Source: Salvator merianae
Lineage: Eukaryota; Chordata; Lepidosauria; Squamata; Teiidae
DNA: 64,000 bases
Direction of reading: 5' to 3'
NCBI GenBank assembly: GCA_003586115.2
Contig: QVOM02000126.1
Location: forward strand, 11,613,043-11,677,042
Shown piece by piece: positions 22,170-33,597 of the stretch; position 1 is the stretch's first letter, and each line of letters begins with the position of its first letter. A program made the translations under genes and the position numbers. Below the pieces are notes generated by a model, which made no database searches, was not told the origin of the DNA, and was given only the letters and a program-made list of their open reading frames with translations.

Positions 22170-22500
22170 CTGGCCTTGGAACCCTAGGGGGATCCATTTG
22201 GTGGCGCAATTTGGTGCACCGCCAAAATGTGTCCCCTGCTAAACTGGAACAGGGAGGTGTGTGCCCTTCCGCACACCCCTCAGTTCTGTTCCAGAGGTCC
22301 CTGGATCACGGGTAAATCTACCTGCATCCTGGTCTAGGCAGCCCTTTTGGTCACTTAGGCCAGACTACGCTCCATCCACTGTGGACGGATTGACCTACTA
22401 GGAGGCATGGGCTCTCTCTTCCACTGCTGAGTGTGGAAGAGAGAGGCCTAGAAGTGGGCTATACTGTTTGGAAGATAACTGTGGAAAGGCCCATCAAGTG
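22170..22500. repeat. Module shared by GGGCC-type elements
   Basis: GGTGGCGCAATTTGGTGCACCGCCAAAATG (a hairpin) at 22200-22229, then TGTGTCCCCTGCTAAA, then AGGGAGGTGTGTGCCC, and an end of GTGGAAAGGCCC. The same ordered module occurs at 8725-8875 and 37345-37450. It looks like the right half of a larger non-autonomous element. Confidence 0.5.
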
Positions 22501-23109
22501 AAGAGGAAACAACAACCGAGGAAAAGAAAGGCAAAGGACACTTATTTGCTAATCACTTAGATGGAGATAGAGACAAGCTGCTGTATAACCCATCCCCACC
22601 AAGAAGGAGCATTCGCCTGGTAGCGAAATTTCTGCAGAAAAAAATCAGTTCAGAGAATACCAACAAGGCAGCCAAGCTACAGATATTCACTACTATTACA
22701 GTGTTCCCTGGAAGGTTCCTTTGTTTGACATCTAGGGAAGACGTTTATTCCCTCCGTATATTTGGTGATCTGCGACCTGAGGATTTCTTCGTTCATTTAA
22801 ATTTTGTTTTGCATTGGACTGCAGACTTTTTAAAAATATGCCGAGAAGCTTAGCTCTGGGCAGGCAAAGGGACAGGCCAAGGCGGGGGCAACCGCAAGGG
22901 CTCAGAAAACCAATCAATCATCTTTCTCCGCTAAGGACTGTACATGTCTGTGGCTACACGTCCAAAGAACCCTGGTGGGAAAACGATGCCTCATTTGTAA
23001 CGGCTCTGGCTGGTCCTGTGCTAACATGATTCACTCCATAAGTCTTGGACTGGGCTTCCTAAGTCCTGTAGCAGCTGGGGGTGATGGGAAGAGGAGTCCA
23101 AAACATCTA
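22501..23109. other. No gene seen
   Basis: No coding or repeat assignment. Confidence 0.4.
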
Positions 23110-24276
23110 GGCTGTGTTCCAACATGGCATTTAATCAGTTCACAGGCCATCTTCAGTTCTCGCTGGCCGGACATGATCTTGCTGTTCCGTAGTTTTTCTG
23201 GACTAAATTGGCAAAATCTGGACTAGTTTGCATTTGGATTTAATGGGTTCTCAAGCCGTTCCAGATCGCTGGCCCGCTTCACTTTGCGATGTGAGAACGC
23301 GGAAGGAGACTATTTGGGAGGGACTGGACTTTTTTGGGGGCGTGCAGAGGGAGGGATCCCCATTTCCTGCCATCCAATGACAGACTCTGTAGGTGGGCAG
23401 GATGCACAGTAGTTCCTTCTGCCTCCATTATCCCCCCTTCCCCTGCTGCCAGGAGAAAAGAAAACCGTCCTCCATCTTACTTTGCCAATCTGTGGTCCTT
23501 CTCCTCCTGCCTCTGCCATTCGACACTGCCAAGAAGAAATTAAAGGCTTCCTCTGCTTCCGTCTGCTGATTAAACCAAAAAAACAGACTGCACCTGTTTG
23601 GGGCTGCAGTCCTCTTGCCCCAACAAAGAACCGACTCAGTACCGGTTTTGCCATTGGCACCACACAGCTACATAGTGGGACACATGCCGCTGTGGATGTC
23701 TCAGGGGGAAGTGAGCCAGAGTCCATTTGCTGGCCATGAACTACACCATCACGATAATACAGCCCCCTCATGTTTCCTCCCCCAAGTTTCCCCCTCTTCA
23801 TGGACCTCTCCCTGCCTTTGTGCTACTCTTAAATTGCGCAATTGCGCAAAAGTGCAATTGCAATGGAGCAGAAATCACAACCTGCCCTTTAAAAAGCTTA
23901 ATTGTGCAGTACATGTGGTATTAAGGTTCTGCTTGTGTAGATACAGCTGGAGGGGGAGAAGGAGCAAATGGCAAATGACTAGTAACACCGCCTAGTGAAT
24001 CCATGTTGTGAGGCTTGACTTGCCCGCCCCTGTAAAAGTCAAGATTTTAACATTGGGACTGCAGCCAATCACTGACTGCGTAGGGAGGGGAATCTGATGA
24101 TGTGTGGAGTCAGAAAAGGTACGGTTTCCCCATGTCAAGCATGGGAAACTTCAGTGTGAGAACAGGCAAGTCCGAATAGAGGCTGTGTTAAAATGCAAAC
24201 GAGGGAATGATCAGAAGACGAATTCAGTCCTTGTACTCTTCCGATACGGATTAATTTACGATGTCGGATCACGCCC
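23110..24276 (+). mobile_element. Family E non-autonomous DNA element, complete copy
   Basis: Left end GGCTGTGTTCCAACATGGC and right end GATGTCGGATCACGCCC form imperfect inverted repeats, with ATTTAATC/GATTAATTT just inside. Flanks CTA and TTA differ at one base. The interior matches 59263-60305 over most of its length, including the CATCCAATGACAGACT, TTAAAGGCTTCCTC, 'GCGCAATTGCGCAAAAGTGCAATTGCAATGG' and CCAATCACTGACTG regions. About 1.17 kb with no transposase. Confidence 0.75.
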
Positions 24277-24652
24277 TTAGACATTACCATTCTGATGACC
24301 ATGGTATAATTTTAATCACTACTCATTGTCTCATAATGCCATAAAAAGAGTAAAAATATAAATCTTTCCAATACAATAAGTTAAGGAAAACCAAATGATG
24401 CATGTATAAGTCAACAACTCTGGCTTAAGCTACAGTTAAATTACATTACGGTTAATATCTTACATAGAGAACAAACATCCAAAATATCTCAGGAGTGGCT
24501 TTTACCACTCTTCTGTTAAGTTGGTAGATTCACGTTGTGTCTCTGTGGTTCTGGATTGTTCTCTGTGTCCACCTCCAGCAGTGGTGTCCACCTCCAGGCA
24601 CTTCTCAGAAGCAGAGGTGGGCTGAACTGGTTTGAATCGAACAGGGCAGCAG

Positions 24653-24772
24653 TGGCCCATGACTTTAAGGGCAGGTGTTCGCACGCACGATCTGCTGCGT
24701 CAGTATGGAGGCCCGGAGACCCCACAAACAGCCATGGTGCGCACGCGAACAATCTCCCTTAAAGTCACGGGC
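24653..24772. mobile_element. Type-C foldback element, short copy
   Basis: Begins GGCCCATGACTTTAAGGG and ends CCCTTAAAGTCACGGGCC, giving an ~18-bp inverted repeat. The interior has GGAGGCCCGGAGACCCC as in other type-C copies. Confidence 0.65.
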
Positions 24773-25224
24773 CGTCGCTGAACAGGGCTGTTCAAAAAAA
24801 TTTGAGTTCAAATCGAACACTCTGTCTGAAAACAGAGTTCGAATCGAACTAAGGGTTGTTCTAATGAACTAGCAAAATTACCCTGTGTGATTGAGGTTTG
24901 AAGGTGTTTGAAGGTCTTTGAATTGAACGAAACCCTCTGCTGTTCAAAGAAAAGAAGGTTGACCAGTCCTTGTCCGGTTTGATTCGCATTGACCATAAAG
25001 ATAAAGTTTGTGCATGTCTCTACTCAGAAGAGTGTGCTTTTCCATCCTCACCCCCAGGGACTTTGCACGGGCTTCATGCTCTTTGGTGGGCACCAAAAAT
25101 GGAGATGCGATGGCCGAAGCCATTCAAATGGATGCCAGAGAGTTAAGTGAAGATACAGCCGCCGGTTACTGAGTACGGATGTTTCTGCACTTACCGTGTG
25201 TGATCTGAATCAGCTGATCCAGAT
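24773..25224. other. No gene seen
   Basis: A stretch at 24790-24990 is full of TTCGAATCGAAC/TTGAATTGAAC variants and small hairpins (for example around 24821-24843). No family could be named. Confidence 0.35.
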
Positions 25225-26310
25225 TACCAATCCACTAATCCAGATCTTGTCCCCCCCGACACATCACCCCAAAGCTTGTGTGAGAAAATTTCTGGTCTCA
25301 GAGACCCCTGGGGACCCAGTGGGTGACCTCTAGTTTTAGTATTTTGAGGAAGAGAGAAAAAGTTGTCCCTATTCACTATGTCCATACAATTCATAATATT
25401 ATATACCTCTATCATGTCCCATCTCATTTATCTCTTTTCTAGACCAAAAAGGCCCAGATGTTGCAACCTTTTCTTGTAGGGAAGCTTCTTCAGTTCTTTG
25501 AGCATCTTCATTGCCCTCCTCTGAACCTTCTCCAGCTCTACTATGTCCTTTCTGAGATGTAGCAGCCTAGGGTGTGATCACATAGGGGATTTTTTAGGTG
25601 TCCATTTTCTGGGATTGCCCCATCTGTGGACACAAGAACCCCCCCACACACACACACATCAGACAGTTTAAAAAATAGGCAGCTTTCCTTCTTTTTCCCC
25701 CCTCATCATTGCTTTCCTTGCTCACCTCCCATTGGCCACTGTTGGACTGATTTTCCAGGGATCTGATTGATCAGTGACCGTAGCAGGCTGGGATTGACTG
25801 AAGAAGCCTTGTAGCCTTCTCCCTATCCACCCCAAACTGCAACCCACCCTGAGAGTGAAAAAATCCCATCTGTGAAAGAGGTGAACAAAAGGAGACTTTG
25901 GGGCAAGATAAAACATTTTGTAATATATTATGTGTGTCCCTTGAGTCTCAAATGTGCCTTGGGGCATCCTTAATCATGTGTCTGAACACACTGCAAAACT
26001 CCACACAGTATTCCAGATGCAACCGCTCTATCAATTTGTATAAGGGCATCACAATATTATCATCTCTGTTTTTAATAACACTTGTAATTATCTCTAACAT
26101 TCTATTGGTCTTTTTTTTTTACAGCAGATGCACACTGTGTTGGTGCTTTCATTGATCTGTCTACCATTACTCCAAGATTCCATTCCTGATCAGTGATAGT
26201 CACCTTTGATTCCATTAGCGTATAGGAGCAGTTAGGATTTTTAGCTCCAATGTGTATCCCTTTATACTTGTTCACGTTGAATGGCACCTGCCTTGTTCAT
26301 GCCCAATCCT
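25225..26310 (-). mobile_element. Decayed CR1 copy, minus strand
   Basis: Minus-strand translations show pieces of the CR1 ORF2 C-terminal half: 'MIEVYNIMN' and 'NFFSLPQNTKTRGHP' at 25224-25427, and 'YKGIHIGAKNPN', 'LGVMVDRSMKAPTQCASAVKK' at 26102-26287. These correspond to the same motifs in the copy at 43200-44358. The part at about 25575-25930 lacks CR1 motifs and may be an insertion. Frames are broken. Confidence 0.75.
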
Positions 26311-26477
26311 ACAGTGTGCAGAGAGCCCTTTAAAGATCTTTGCACATCCTTTTTGTTTTTACCTTTCTAAACATAGGCAAACTTGGCTGTTCCAGTCTTC
26401 TTGCCTGCTTTGCTACATCACGCCATTGTGAGTAAATGTCCATGAACTCCTACCCCTTTTTTCCTGTTCTATATCTA

Positions 26478-27312
26478 GTTGCTTTTCCATAATAAGATCT
26501 GTCCTTCTAGCTCCCTGATTCAGGAACTGGAAAGTTTTCCTGTTCTAAATAGGATTGCCCTCCCACGGAAAGAACAAGGATGTAGTTTGGGGATATTCCT
26601 AGATTCCTCTCTGTCACTGGAGGCCAAGAGACTGGGCGTGCCTGTTATCAGCTTTGACTGGTGTACCAAATGGGATTGCCATGGTTGTCCATGCACTGGT
26701 GACCTTGCATTTATCTTATTGTCATGCATGTTGTGTGGGCCATCCATGTGCCTATTCTGGAAGCTGCAACTGGTGCAAAATGCATCAACCAGGTTGTTAA
26801 AGGGGACACCTTGCCATATGCATATCACACTTGTGCTGAAGCAGATGCACACTGGTTGTGAGTTAATTTATTGAGGCAGACTCAAGGTTTTATGCTTGTC
26901 ATATAAGACCCTAAATAACTTGGGGCTGTGGTACTAAACAGATCGTGTCTCCACCTACAGACCTGTAATATTGTGATCATCTGGAGAGTTTCTCCTGTGG
27001 GTGCCCTAGGTGCCATCTTGTGTTTACCTGCAGCAGGGACTTCTCTGTGGTGGCACCTACCCTCCCTCTGATATCCATAGGGTATCTACATTACCAACTT
27101 CCAGGAGCCTATGGAAGACATTTCCTAGGCCTTCCCAGTGCAAAAAGTTCCTTCCCAGCTAGAGTTTAAAACCATCGCTGTTATGTTTTGTTCAATTTGT
27201 AGTGTATTTTAATGAACTGAGTGGGTTGGGTTTGGAGGGTTTTTGTTCATTTGTTTTAATGCTATGAACGACTTCAGAATCGATATAGAAATATTGTAAA
27301 TAAATACATAAA
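26478..27312 (+). mobile_element. L2 LINE ORF2 end and 3' tail, decayed
   Basis: Plus-strand frames contain 'LQLVQNASTRLLKGTP' and 'HITLVLKQMH' (about 26761-26850), a hallmark of L2 ORF2. They are followed by ATAAGACCCTAAATAACTTGGG, the CTTCTCTGTGGTGGCACC segment, and an ATAGAAATATTGTAAATAAATA tail. Interrupted by stops. Confidence 0.75.
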
Positions 27313-27990
27313 TAAGGCAGCGCTATCTCATTCTGATTATAATGTAAACACTGTTGCCAGAAAAAAAACACCCTGATGTTTCCCAGGGCTCTCAGAAAAC
27401 CTTTGAAAACAAGCGGTAGGAATATAAATGGAATAAACATAGTATCTTCATTTCCCAGCCCCCACCTAGTTCATTAGTTTCTGTTTCTTTTTTTTTAAAA
27501 AAAAAATACTTTATTGCATTAATTGCATAGTCATTTCCTCTTTCCTCAGTTGCCCTGAAGGCTTGCAGTGAGGCAAAATGGCAGGATATAAATATCTTTA
27601 TGGAATGAATGAATGAATGGATGGATTGCCCCTGTACTTTAAGAAATGCTTATGTAAGTCTGAGGACTAGCAACTTCCGTGTTTTTTAAAAGCTGGGATT
27701 TGGCGCAAAGCCAGAAGAACGTAAAAATGTAACGCCTTGGATTTCTAGTCCCTTAGCTATAATGTCATCTTGGCTTGTGTTTGTTTCAAAAAACAGTATT
27801 TTCCCTGGTATTCCGAAGCATTTACTTGCAGGCATGGCAGCACAGGATAACAACCTTGGCCATTTCCAAGTAAAGATGAGAGAGAATAACTTGAACTATC
27901 TCCAAAGAGCTGCTTTACATTGTATTTATTTACTTACGGAATCTTTACACCACGCTACACCATTGTCTCAAAATCCAACTATAAAAAAAC
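27313..27990. other. No gene seen
   Basis: AT-rich DNA with T/A runs near 27487-27510 and a GAAT-type microsatellite at 27604-27620. Confidence 0.4.
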
Positions 27991-27994
27991 CAGC

Positions 27995-28330
27995 AAGTCA
28001 AAACTGGCAATTTACTTTACTTTTACTTTAATTTCGATTTATATCCCGCCCTATACCGAAGGGTCCCAGGGTGGCTTACAAAAACACATCAACAAATTAC
28101 AATCAAAACATTATAAAACATCCTAAAAACATACCAAAAGCTTATAGAATTTATAAAAATTATTACAATAAAAACCATAAAAACATAATAAAAACATAAT
28201 AAAATATTCCAAGGCCCCCACCACAAAACCACCCTCACCCAACAATTTAAATTAAAAGTCCTCCATAGAAGCTGAAAGACAAATTCTGCCTTAATTTGGG
28301 GAAAAGAGAAAGGCAAGAATTTTTAGGGGA
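27995..28330 (-). mobile_element. LINE 3' tail (L2-like), minus strand
   Basis: On the minus strand it reads GTAAGCCACCCTGGGACCC, then TTCGGTATAGGGCGGGATAT, then an AAAGT-type tail. The same tail occurs on the plus strand at 61140-61320. Confidence 0.65.
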
Positions 28331-28984
28331 TATTTTTCCAGCCATTAAATGAAGGCTCAAATATTGGACCTTGAATTGCAGTGAAGCTACCCAACTGGAA
28401 TGGAAAAGATTGCTTCGGTCTGAACCTATAGTAGACTTAGCATAATAATATCATCTATTTAGATGAACCTTTTTAGCCTGCAGTTAGCCTCTAGTTACAT
28501 CAGATAATATTTGCGTCGGGTGTATAATTACCCTCGGTCCTGTTTACTCGCCTAATTAACAGTTTGACATGCGATCCCCACCGTGTTGACATCTGTTGAA
28601 TTCTTTGAAAGGCTCAGCATCTCTCTGAATTGTTCCCCCCTCCGCCTTTTGCGTTTCAAGTTAGAGACCCAATCTGAATGTCTCTAAATTAAAGGCACGT
28701 CAAACCACATTAAAAGGCCAAGGGGCTGACGGTAACCACACAGGATGTGGTCTAGGAATCAGCAGGAAGATGAAACGACCACAGAGACCTCCCTCTGCTC
28801 CGTTACTGTCTTGGCAGGACCATACTTATGGAGGTGGTGGGCTCACGCTTAAACCTGGAAAGGCGATACGGAGCCAAACTGGTTGAAGAGCAAATATTAG
28901 ATCTGAAAAAGGACGTCATCCCAATATATCTTCATTGCCCATTTGGGGGACATTTCCTCAATGTTCATTCAAAGGAGAAGAAGT
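28331..28984. other. Unique-looking DNA, possible conserved non-coding element
   Basis: 28440-28760 lacks repeat signatures and has many TAAT/ATTA and TTTGAAAG-type words with balanced composition. No frame is coding. A regulatory role is only a suggestion. Confidence 0.25.
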
Positions 28985-29588
28985 GTATTGATGGCTACTA
29001 GAATGGATGTATTGGTACTGTCTCGAGGTTGTTGAGAGAGGCAGGATGCCTCTAAAGACAATCAGAATGCCCAGGAGAATTTGGTAGGCCACTACGTGTG
29101 AAGGGATGCTGGGTTAGATGAGCTGTGGCCTGCTCCAGCAGGGCTCCTCTTATATTTTTATCTAGGATGGATGTCTCAGTACTGCTTCCAGGTTGAAGGG
29201 ACAGGCAGGATGTCTCTAAAGACCATTTACAGGGAGTTGAGAGCAGCTGGAGGCTTTACCTTTGTCTTCTGCTTGAGATGCCCAGAAGAAAATGGTGGAC
29301 AGTTGTGTGAGACAGGATGCTGGACTAGATGGGCCGTGGCCTGGTCCAGCAGAGCTTTTCTTATGTTTCTATCTAGAATGGATGCCTATGTACTGCCTCC
29401 AGGGTGGACATCAGGCATGATGCCTCTAAAGGTCATTTGCAGGGAGTCAAAAGCAGGTGAAGGTTTTGCCTTTGTCTTCTGCTTGAGATGCCCCAAAACA
29501 ATTGGTGGGCCACTATGTGAGACAGGATGCTCAGCTAGATGGACTGTGGCCTGATCTAGCAGGGCTCCTCTCATGTTCTTATATTCTT
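28985..29588 (+). repeat. Tandem array of three CR1 3' ends
   Basis: Three successive units start near 28990 (GATGGCTACTAGAATGGATG), 29163 and 29374. Each runs through the TGCCTCCAGGTT-type, AGGATG(C/T)CTCTAAAG, CTTCTGCTTGAGATGCCC and GGCCTG(A/G)TC(C/T)AGCAGGGCT motifs to CTTATGTTTCTATCTAG. Unit lengths are about 170-215 bp. All have the orientation and order of the 44341-44564 CR1 tail. Confidence 0.8.
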
Positions 29589-29960
29589 AGGTGCCAAAGA
29601 TATATGAGGATTGTGGGACAGTCCTTCCATTCCACCACCACCACCCCGGCAAGTTCCTCGACTCAGTTTGGGCAATAGCTCAAGTGTGGGAGAGGATAGG
29701 AGCTAAAAGCTCCACCAGGACACCATATTTTTTTGGCCAAGGTATCTCGAAGGCGGATTGTGTTGTGAGAGGCAGGATGTGGACTGGGGGATGGAAGAGA
29801 GACAGTCAAGAAGGTATTGCTTTCATCTATGCTGCGTGGGTTTAACTCCTTCCTAAATTACAGAGGTATTTCAATACTGTTTTGACATATTGCCCCAAGC
29901 CCAGGATACATGAAAGTTGATTTGAAAGATTTACAGACTGGATGGAAAAAATAAATACCT
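29589..29960. other. No gene seen
   Basis: No supported feature. Confidence 0.4.
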
Positions 29961-30481
29961 GGGCTGCGGTCACGCCATATGTTTAATCCGTTTTCAGACC
30001 ATCTTCTGTTCTCAGGGATCACATACCAAAATGCATTTCCATTTCTTCTCTGGACTATCTCCCTCCCAATTTGAACTATCCTGTAATTGGATTATCCCAG
30101 CACTGAGTCTGATTCAGCTGCAAGAAGGCAAGGAAAAAACTAGATAGCCTCCCTCCCTCCAAAGCCGGGTTTCTCAGGGTGTGTTGAGGGGAGGCACACA
30201 GCACTCGACACATGGTCAAAGGTGTGTGCTTTGGGTGTGGGATCTCGGTATGCAATCCAGGTGAGCGCCTGCCAATCTCTATCCTGTTTGGCTCCACTGC
30301 AGTGTGGAGGGCAGCCTGTAGGCTCTGGCACCCAGAGCTGGAGGCAATGACCTTGCTGGTCTGCCGGACATGCCCTCATCCACCCACTGTCGGCCATGAT
30401 CCGGCTGGGCTGCCCACCGAAGCCGCCTCACCTCACCCCAGAAAGGGTGTCCCAACCCAAGTGAGTAGGTGTGAACAGACC
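29961..30481 (+). mobile_element. Family G non-autonomous DNA element
   Basis: Starts GGGCTGCGGTCACGCCATAT and ends GGTGTGAACAGACC. Matches 3858-4370 and, in reverse, 38690-39195, for example TTATCCCAGCACTGAGTC near 30090 and CCTCATCCACCCACTG near 30373. No transposase. Confidence 0.7.
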
Positions 30482-30675
30482 AAAAAACAGTTTACATTTC
30501 CATTGCATTGTAAAATGGACTATCACGCTGTGGCATGATCTGGCTCCTAGAGTGGTTCCCACTTAGGGCGCCCTGGAAGGCTGAAAGGAAACGGTTTGGC
30601 TAGAGCTCTCTGGTTCCATTTCTAGGACTGGCAGGATCCAGAGCACAGTGACTGTGGGACTACCTACGTCTCCCT
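30482..30675. other. No gene seen
   Basis: Short unassigned spacer between the family-G element and a SINE. Confidence 0.35.
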
Positions 30676-30812
30676 GGGATCGGATCCCCACCCGGCTTTG
30701 AAAGCTCCCTGGATGACCTTGGGCCAATTCTCATCTCTCAGTGCAGCCTTCTTTACAGAGTTGTTGCGAGCATATAGAAAGAGAAGGAGAAGGAGGTATC
30801 TGATCTGCCTTG
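30676..30812 (+). mobile_element. tRNA-derived SINE fragment
   Basis: GGATCCCCACCCGGCTTTGAAAG, then GGATGACCTTGGGCCAATTCTCATCTCTCAG, then ACAGAGTTGTTGCGAGCATAT is the familiar SINE body seen in reptile genomes, plus strand. The head is truncated. Confidence 0.65.
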
Positions 30813-30817
30813 ATCTG

Positions 30818-30852
30818 CCATCCATCCATCCATCCATCCATCCATCCATCCA
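30818..30852. repeat. (CATC)n microsatellite
   Basis: About eight to nine CATC units. It creates short repetitive frames only. Confidence 0.9.
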
Positions 30853-30969
30853 GGAGCTCTGTCTGTCTCCTGTATGCCATGCAACTAACCTAAGGGTGCT
30901 GGTGGTTGAGTAAGAACAATCGATTTCTAGTCCATGACAGTTTTGTTTATCTTCATGAGGCACTATCCA

Positions 30970-31018
30970 TACCATGCCATGCCATGCCATGCCATGCCAT
31001 GCCATGCCATGCCATGCC
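30970..31018. repeat. (CCATG)n microsatellite
   Basis: About nine to ten units of a 5-bp repeat. Frames reading through it are repetitive artefacts. Confidence 0.9.
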
Positions 31019-31459
31019 CTGATTTAGGTAGCTGAAGCAATTCCCACACTCAGTCAGTAGACTGGACCAAACAGCTGCCTAGTACACTTCATCTGCATTG
31101 GATTAATGCCATCCTGGTCCAGAACATTTCCAAGAAGCCCACATTTTGTACACCTATTTGAAGAAATCTACGGCCGTCCCAGACTGACTTGTTCTGCTCT
31201 GGCCTTTGGTGCTTCCGCACCCGGTCCAAAACAAGGAGAATGTGCAGCCCCATCTTATGCAAGCTCTGAGGATTGTTTTCGAAAGCCTGATTGGGAAGTA
31301 GGCACGCTACCTTCGAAGACTGTTCTGTTCAGCCCCATCCTTGTGCATCAGACACAAGGCACAAGTCATAGGGCCTGGGCCAACTGCTGGCAAGAGTCGA
31401 TAGGGCCTTGGGTGGAGAGTCAGTAGTGTGGACCAGAACAGCTATGGTGCCTTCGCATT
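31019..31459. other. No gene seen
   Basis: A frame at 31106-31426 has no recognised domain. Confidence 0.35.
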
Positions 31460-31823
31460 GGCCTGTTCACACTTTGGTCTAGCAAGCATCAAGAATACTT
31501 GCTAGTCAAGTGCGTCCACACCTAAAGGAGTCCCAAGCAGCTAATTAGTGCTCCACAATCTTACCAGGAGATGGTGCAGCATCCAGGATAGTGCGATGCA
31601 CTGATCGTGCATGCGCAATCACTCTTTCATGCCTGCACAATTGGGCCCAATTGGGGCATTGTGCGGGACCAATTGCGCAGGCCCAATCAGCCAATCATGC
31701 CTGCATGCATCTGTGTGCTGCACGGGGCCTGCCGGTTGCCATGGCAGTGGCCGGACCCTTCCCGGTCGCTGCCATGGTTAGGATCTAAGCTGCCATTCTA
31801 AGATGGAAAATGTGAAAAGGCCC
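31460..31823 (-). mobile_element. Type-B GGGCC element with ATT target duplication
   Basis: Begins GGCCTGTTCACACTTTGGTC and ends ATGGAAAATGTGAAAAGGCCC. ATT flanks both ends (31457-31459, 31824-31826). By comparison with 11303 it lies in reverse. The terminal hairpin is retained (8-bp arms CTAGCAAG/CTTGCTAG at about 31479-31506). The middle differs from other copies and carries repeated 'GGGCCCAATTG' words. Confidence 0.8.
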
Positions 31824-32229
31824 ATTGTTGCCAGAGTTGGTCCAGGACGGCTGACATCCTCACCCTCATGATGCAGATGGAACCTGCTGTGCTTGGTCCA
31901 GAGCAGGCTGGAGTGGAATAGATAAGCCACTGCAAGCAAGGTGAGTATGGAAATGACCTGAGCCTCAGACAAGTGTCCCAGCCTTCCTGTCTGCCTTGTT
32001 CCAGCACCTGGAGTGTTTCTATGGGCAGAATACCACACTCAGCAATGGAAATTATGCCCAGAACTGCTGCAGAGGGCTGGACTATGGCTGGAAGGACACT
32101 GCAGTTCAGCTCCCTGTATAAAATTTTGGCATAATTTTGGGCACTGAGGTGCCTCCCCCTCCACGTATCCACAAGGGGGCAAGGAGGTGATTTTGCCAGT
32201 CAGAGTGACCAGAGGATAGTTTCTCCTGC
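31824..32229. other. No gene seen
   Basis: Overlapping frames on the minus strand at 31778-32172 carry no recognised domain. Confidence 0.35.
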
Positions 32230-32715
32230 CATATTTAGCTTTAAGAACGGACTGGACAGATTCATGGAGGTCAGGGGTATCAATGACTGCTAGAATGGAT
32301 GTCCAGGTACTGCCTCCAGGGTGGAGAGACAGGTAGGAGGCCTCTAAATGCCATTTGCAGGTTGTTGAGAGCAGGTGAAGGTTTTGCCTTTGTCTTCTGC
32401 TTGAGATGCAGAAGGACTAGATGTGCTGTGGCCTGATCCAGGAGGGCTTCTCTTATGTTCCTGTAGACAAATTCATGAAGGACAGGAGTATCAATGGCTA
32501 CTACAATGGATGCCTAGGTAGCAATCCAGGAGTGCTTCCCTTATGTTCTTAGGGTGCTTCTAAAGGCCATTTGCAGGAAGTCGAGAGCAAGTGAAGGTTT
32601 TGTCCTCGTCTTCTGCTTGAGATGCCCAGAAGCAATTGGTGGGCCACTCTGTGAGACAGGATGGTGGACTGGATGGGCTGTGGCCTGATCCAGCAGGGGT
32701 CCTCTTATCTTCAAA
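32230..32715 (+). repeat. Two to three tandem CR1 3' ends
   Basis: The first unit begins with the end of the CR1 ORF2 (AGCTTTAAGAACGGACTGGACAGATTCATGGAGG, about 32239-32272) and ends CTTATGTTCCTGTAG. The second begins again at AATTCATGAAGGAC near 32470 and is interrupted by a partial tail (GAGTGCTTCCCTTATGTTC). A third partial unit ends CTCTTATCTTC near 32712. Confidence 0.75.
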
Positions 32716-33344
32716 TATATTGTCACTTTGCTCTCACTGCAGGCTGGGAAGGCTGAGGGACAAATGGGTTCAGAAATGTTTGCCCTCCTTGCCCCTTGGC
32801 TACCTAGAAGATAATCCTTTGGGCCCATGTGCAAGCATCATCAAAGTTCATTCATATGAGGTTTGTCCTTTTTGAATACGTCCAGTACTTTCTTATGCCA
32901 CATACATTTCTAAATATGTTTATCCAAACGCCTGCTATTCTAAAGGGAGTTGAGCAAAAAAAAAGAAAAAAAAAGCTGTCACAAAGTTTGCAGAAATGCA
33001 TAATTATATTTTGATCTATACATTACATCAAATTGAACCAGATTGCTTCGCAATGGAATTCACAGAGATCAGATTCTTCAGCCGTTCTCCACTGGTGCTG
33101 CTGAAAATACAATTCACTTTTTACCTATGATTTTTATATCTTCTTTTGATGATACACTCATTTGCTTCTTTGCTGAAAGTCGGAAGGCAGTAGGACACGG
33201 ATCCAAATCCTTCCTTTAGTAAAAGAAACAAAAGTAGTCATTTCCCATCTGTATCCTGAATGCACAACGATTCAGAAAGTTCCATAGAAAGAACAGCTTG
33301 ATCGTGCACTGCAGCTACTAGGGCAGAAATCCAATGCTGTTAAC
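32716..33344. other. No gene seen
   Basis: AT-rich DNA without supported features. Confidence 0.4.
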
Positions 33345-33445
33345 AGTGGAGGCCCATGGCTTTAAGGGTGGGTGTTCGTAACCTGCAGGAAGCATGCGAT
33401 CGCTGTCCGTGGAGCCTCTGGGCCTCCGTACTGTCGCAGCTGCCT
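33345..33445. mobile_element. Type-C foldback element, half copy
   Basis: GGAGGCCCATGGCTTTAAGGGTGGGTGTTCG and GCCTCTGGGCCTCCGTACTGTCGCAGC correspond to the left arm of type-C elements. The right arm is missing; the sequence changes at about 33446 to the repeat shared with 35081. Confidence 0.55.
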
Positions 33446-33597
33446 AGCTGTGACCTACTCTAGGCCTCATTAAGGCCGCAGTCCTAATTCAAGTTCTGAC
33501 TCATTTTCTGAGAATAAGCACCACTGAGAAAAATGGAACCTGCTTCTATATATTATTGTGATGTAAAGACTTCTAGAATATTACACAATTCTCATTC
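33446..33597 (+). repeat. ~150-bp repeat J, copy 1
   Basis: Very close match to 35081-35228 (TGTGACCTACTCTAGGCCTC through GTGATGTAAAGACTTCTAG). It includes CACCACTGAGAAAAATGGAACC, similar to a dispersed reptile repeat with text of the type 'ACTTCTGAGTAGAC'. Confidence 0.7.

Noticed and set aside
26010..26300. Possible retroviral reverse-transcriptase fragment on the minus strand
   Set aside because: Motifs match the CR1 copy in this same window; no LTR, primer-binding site, gag, protease or envelope features were seen anywhere.
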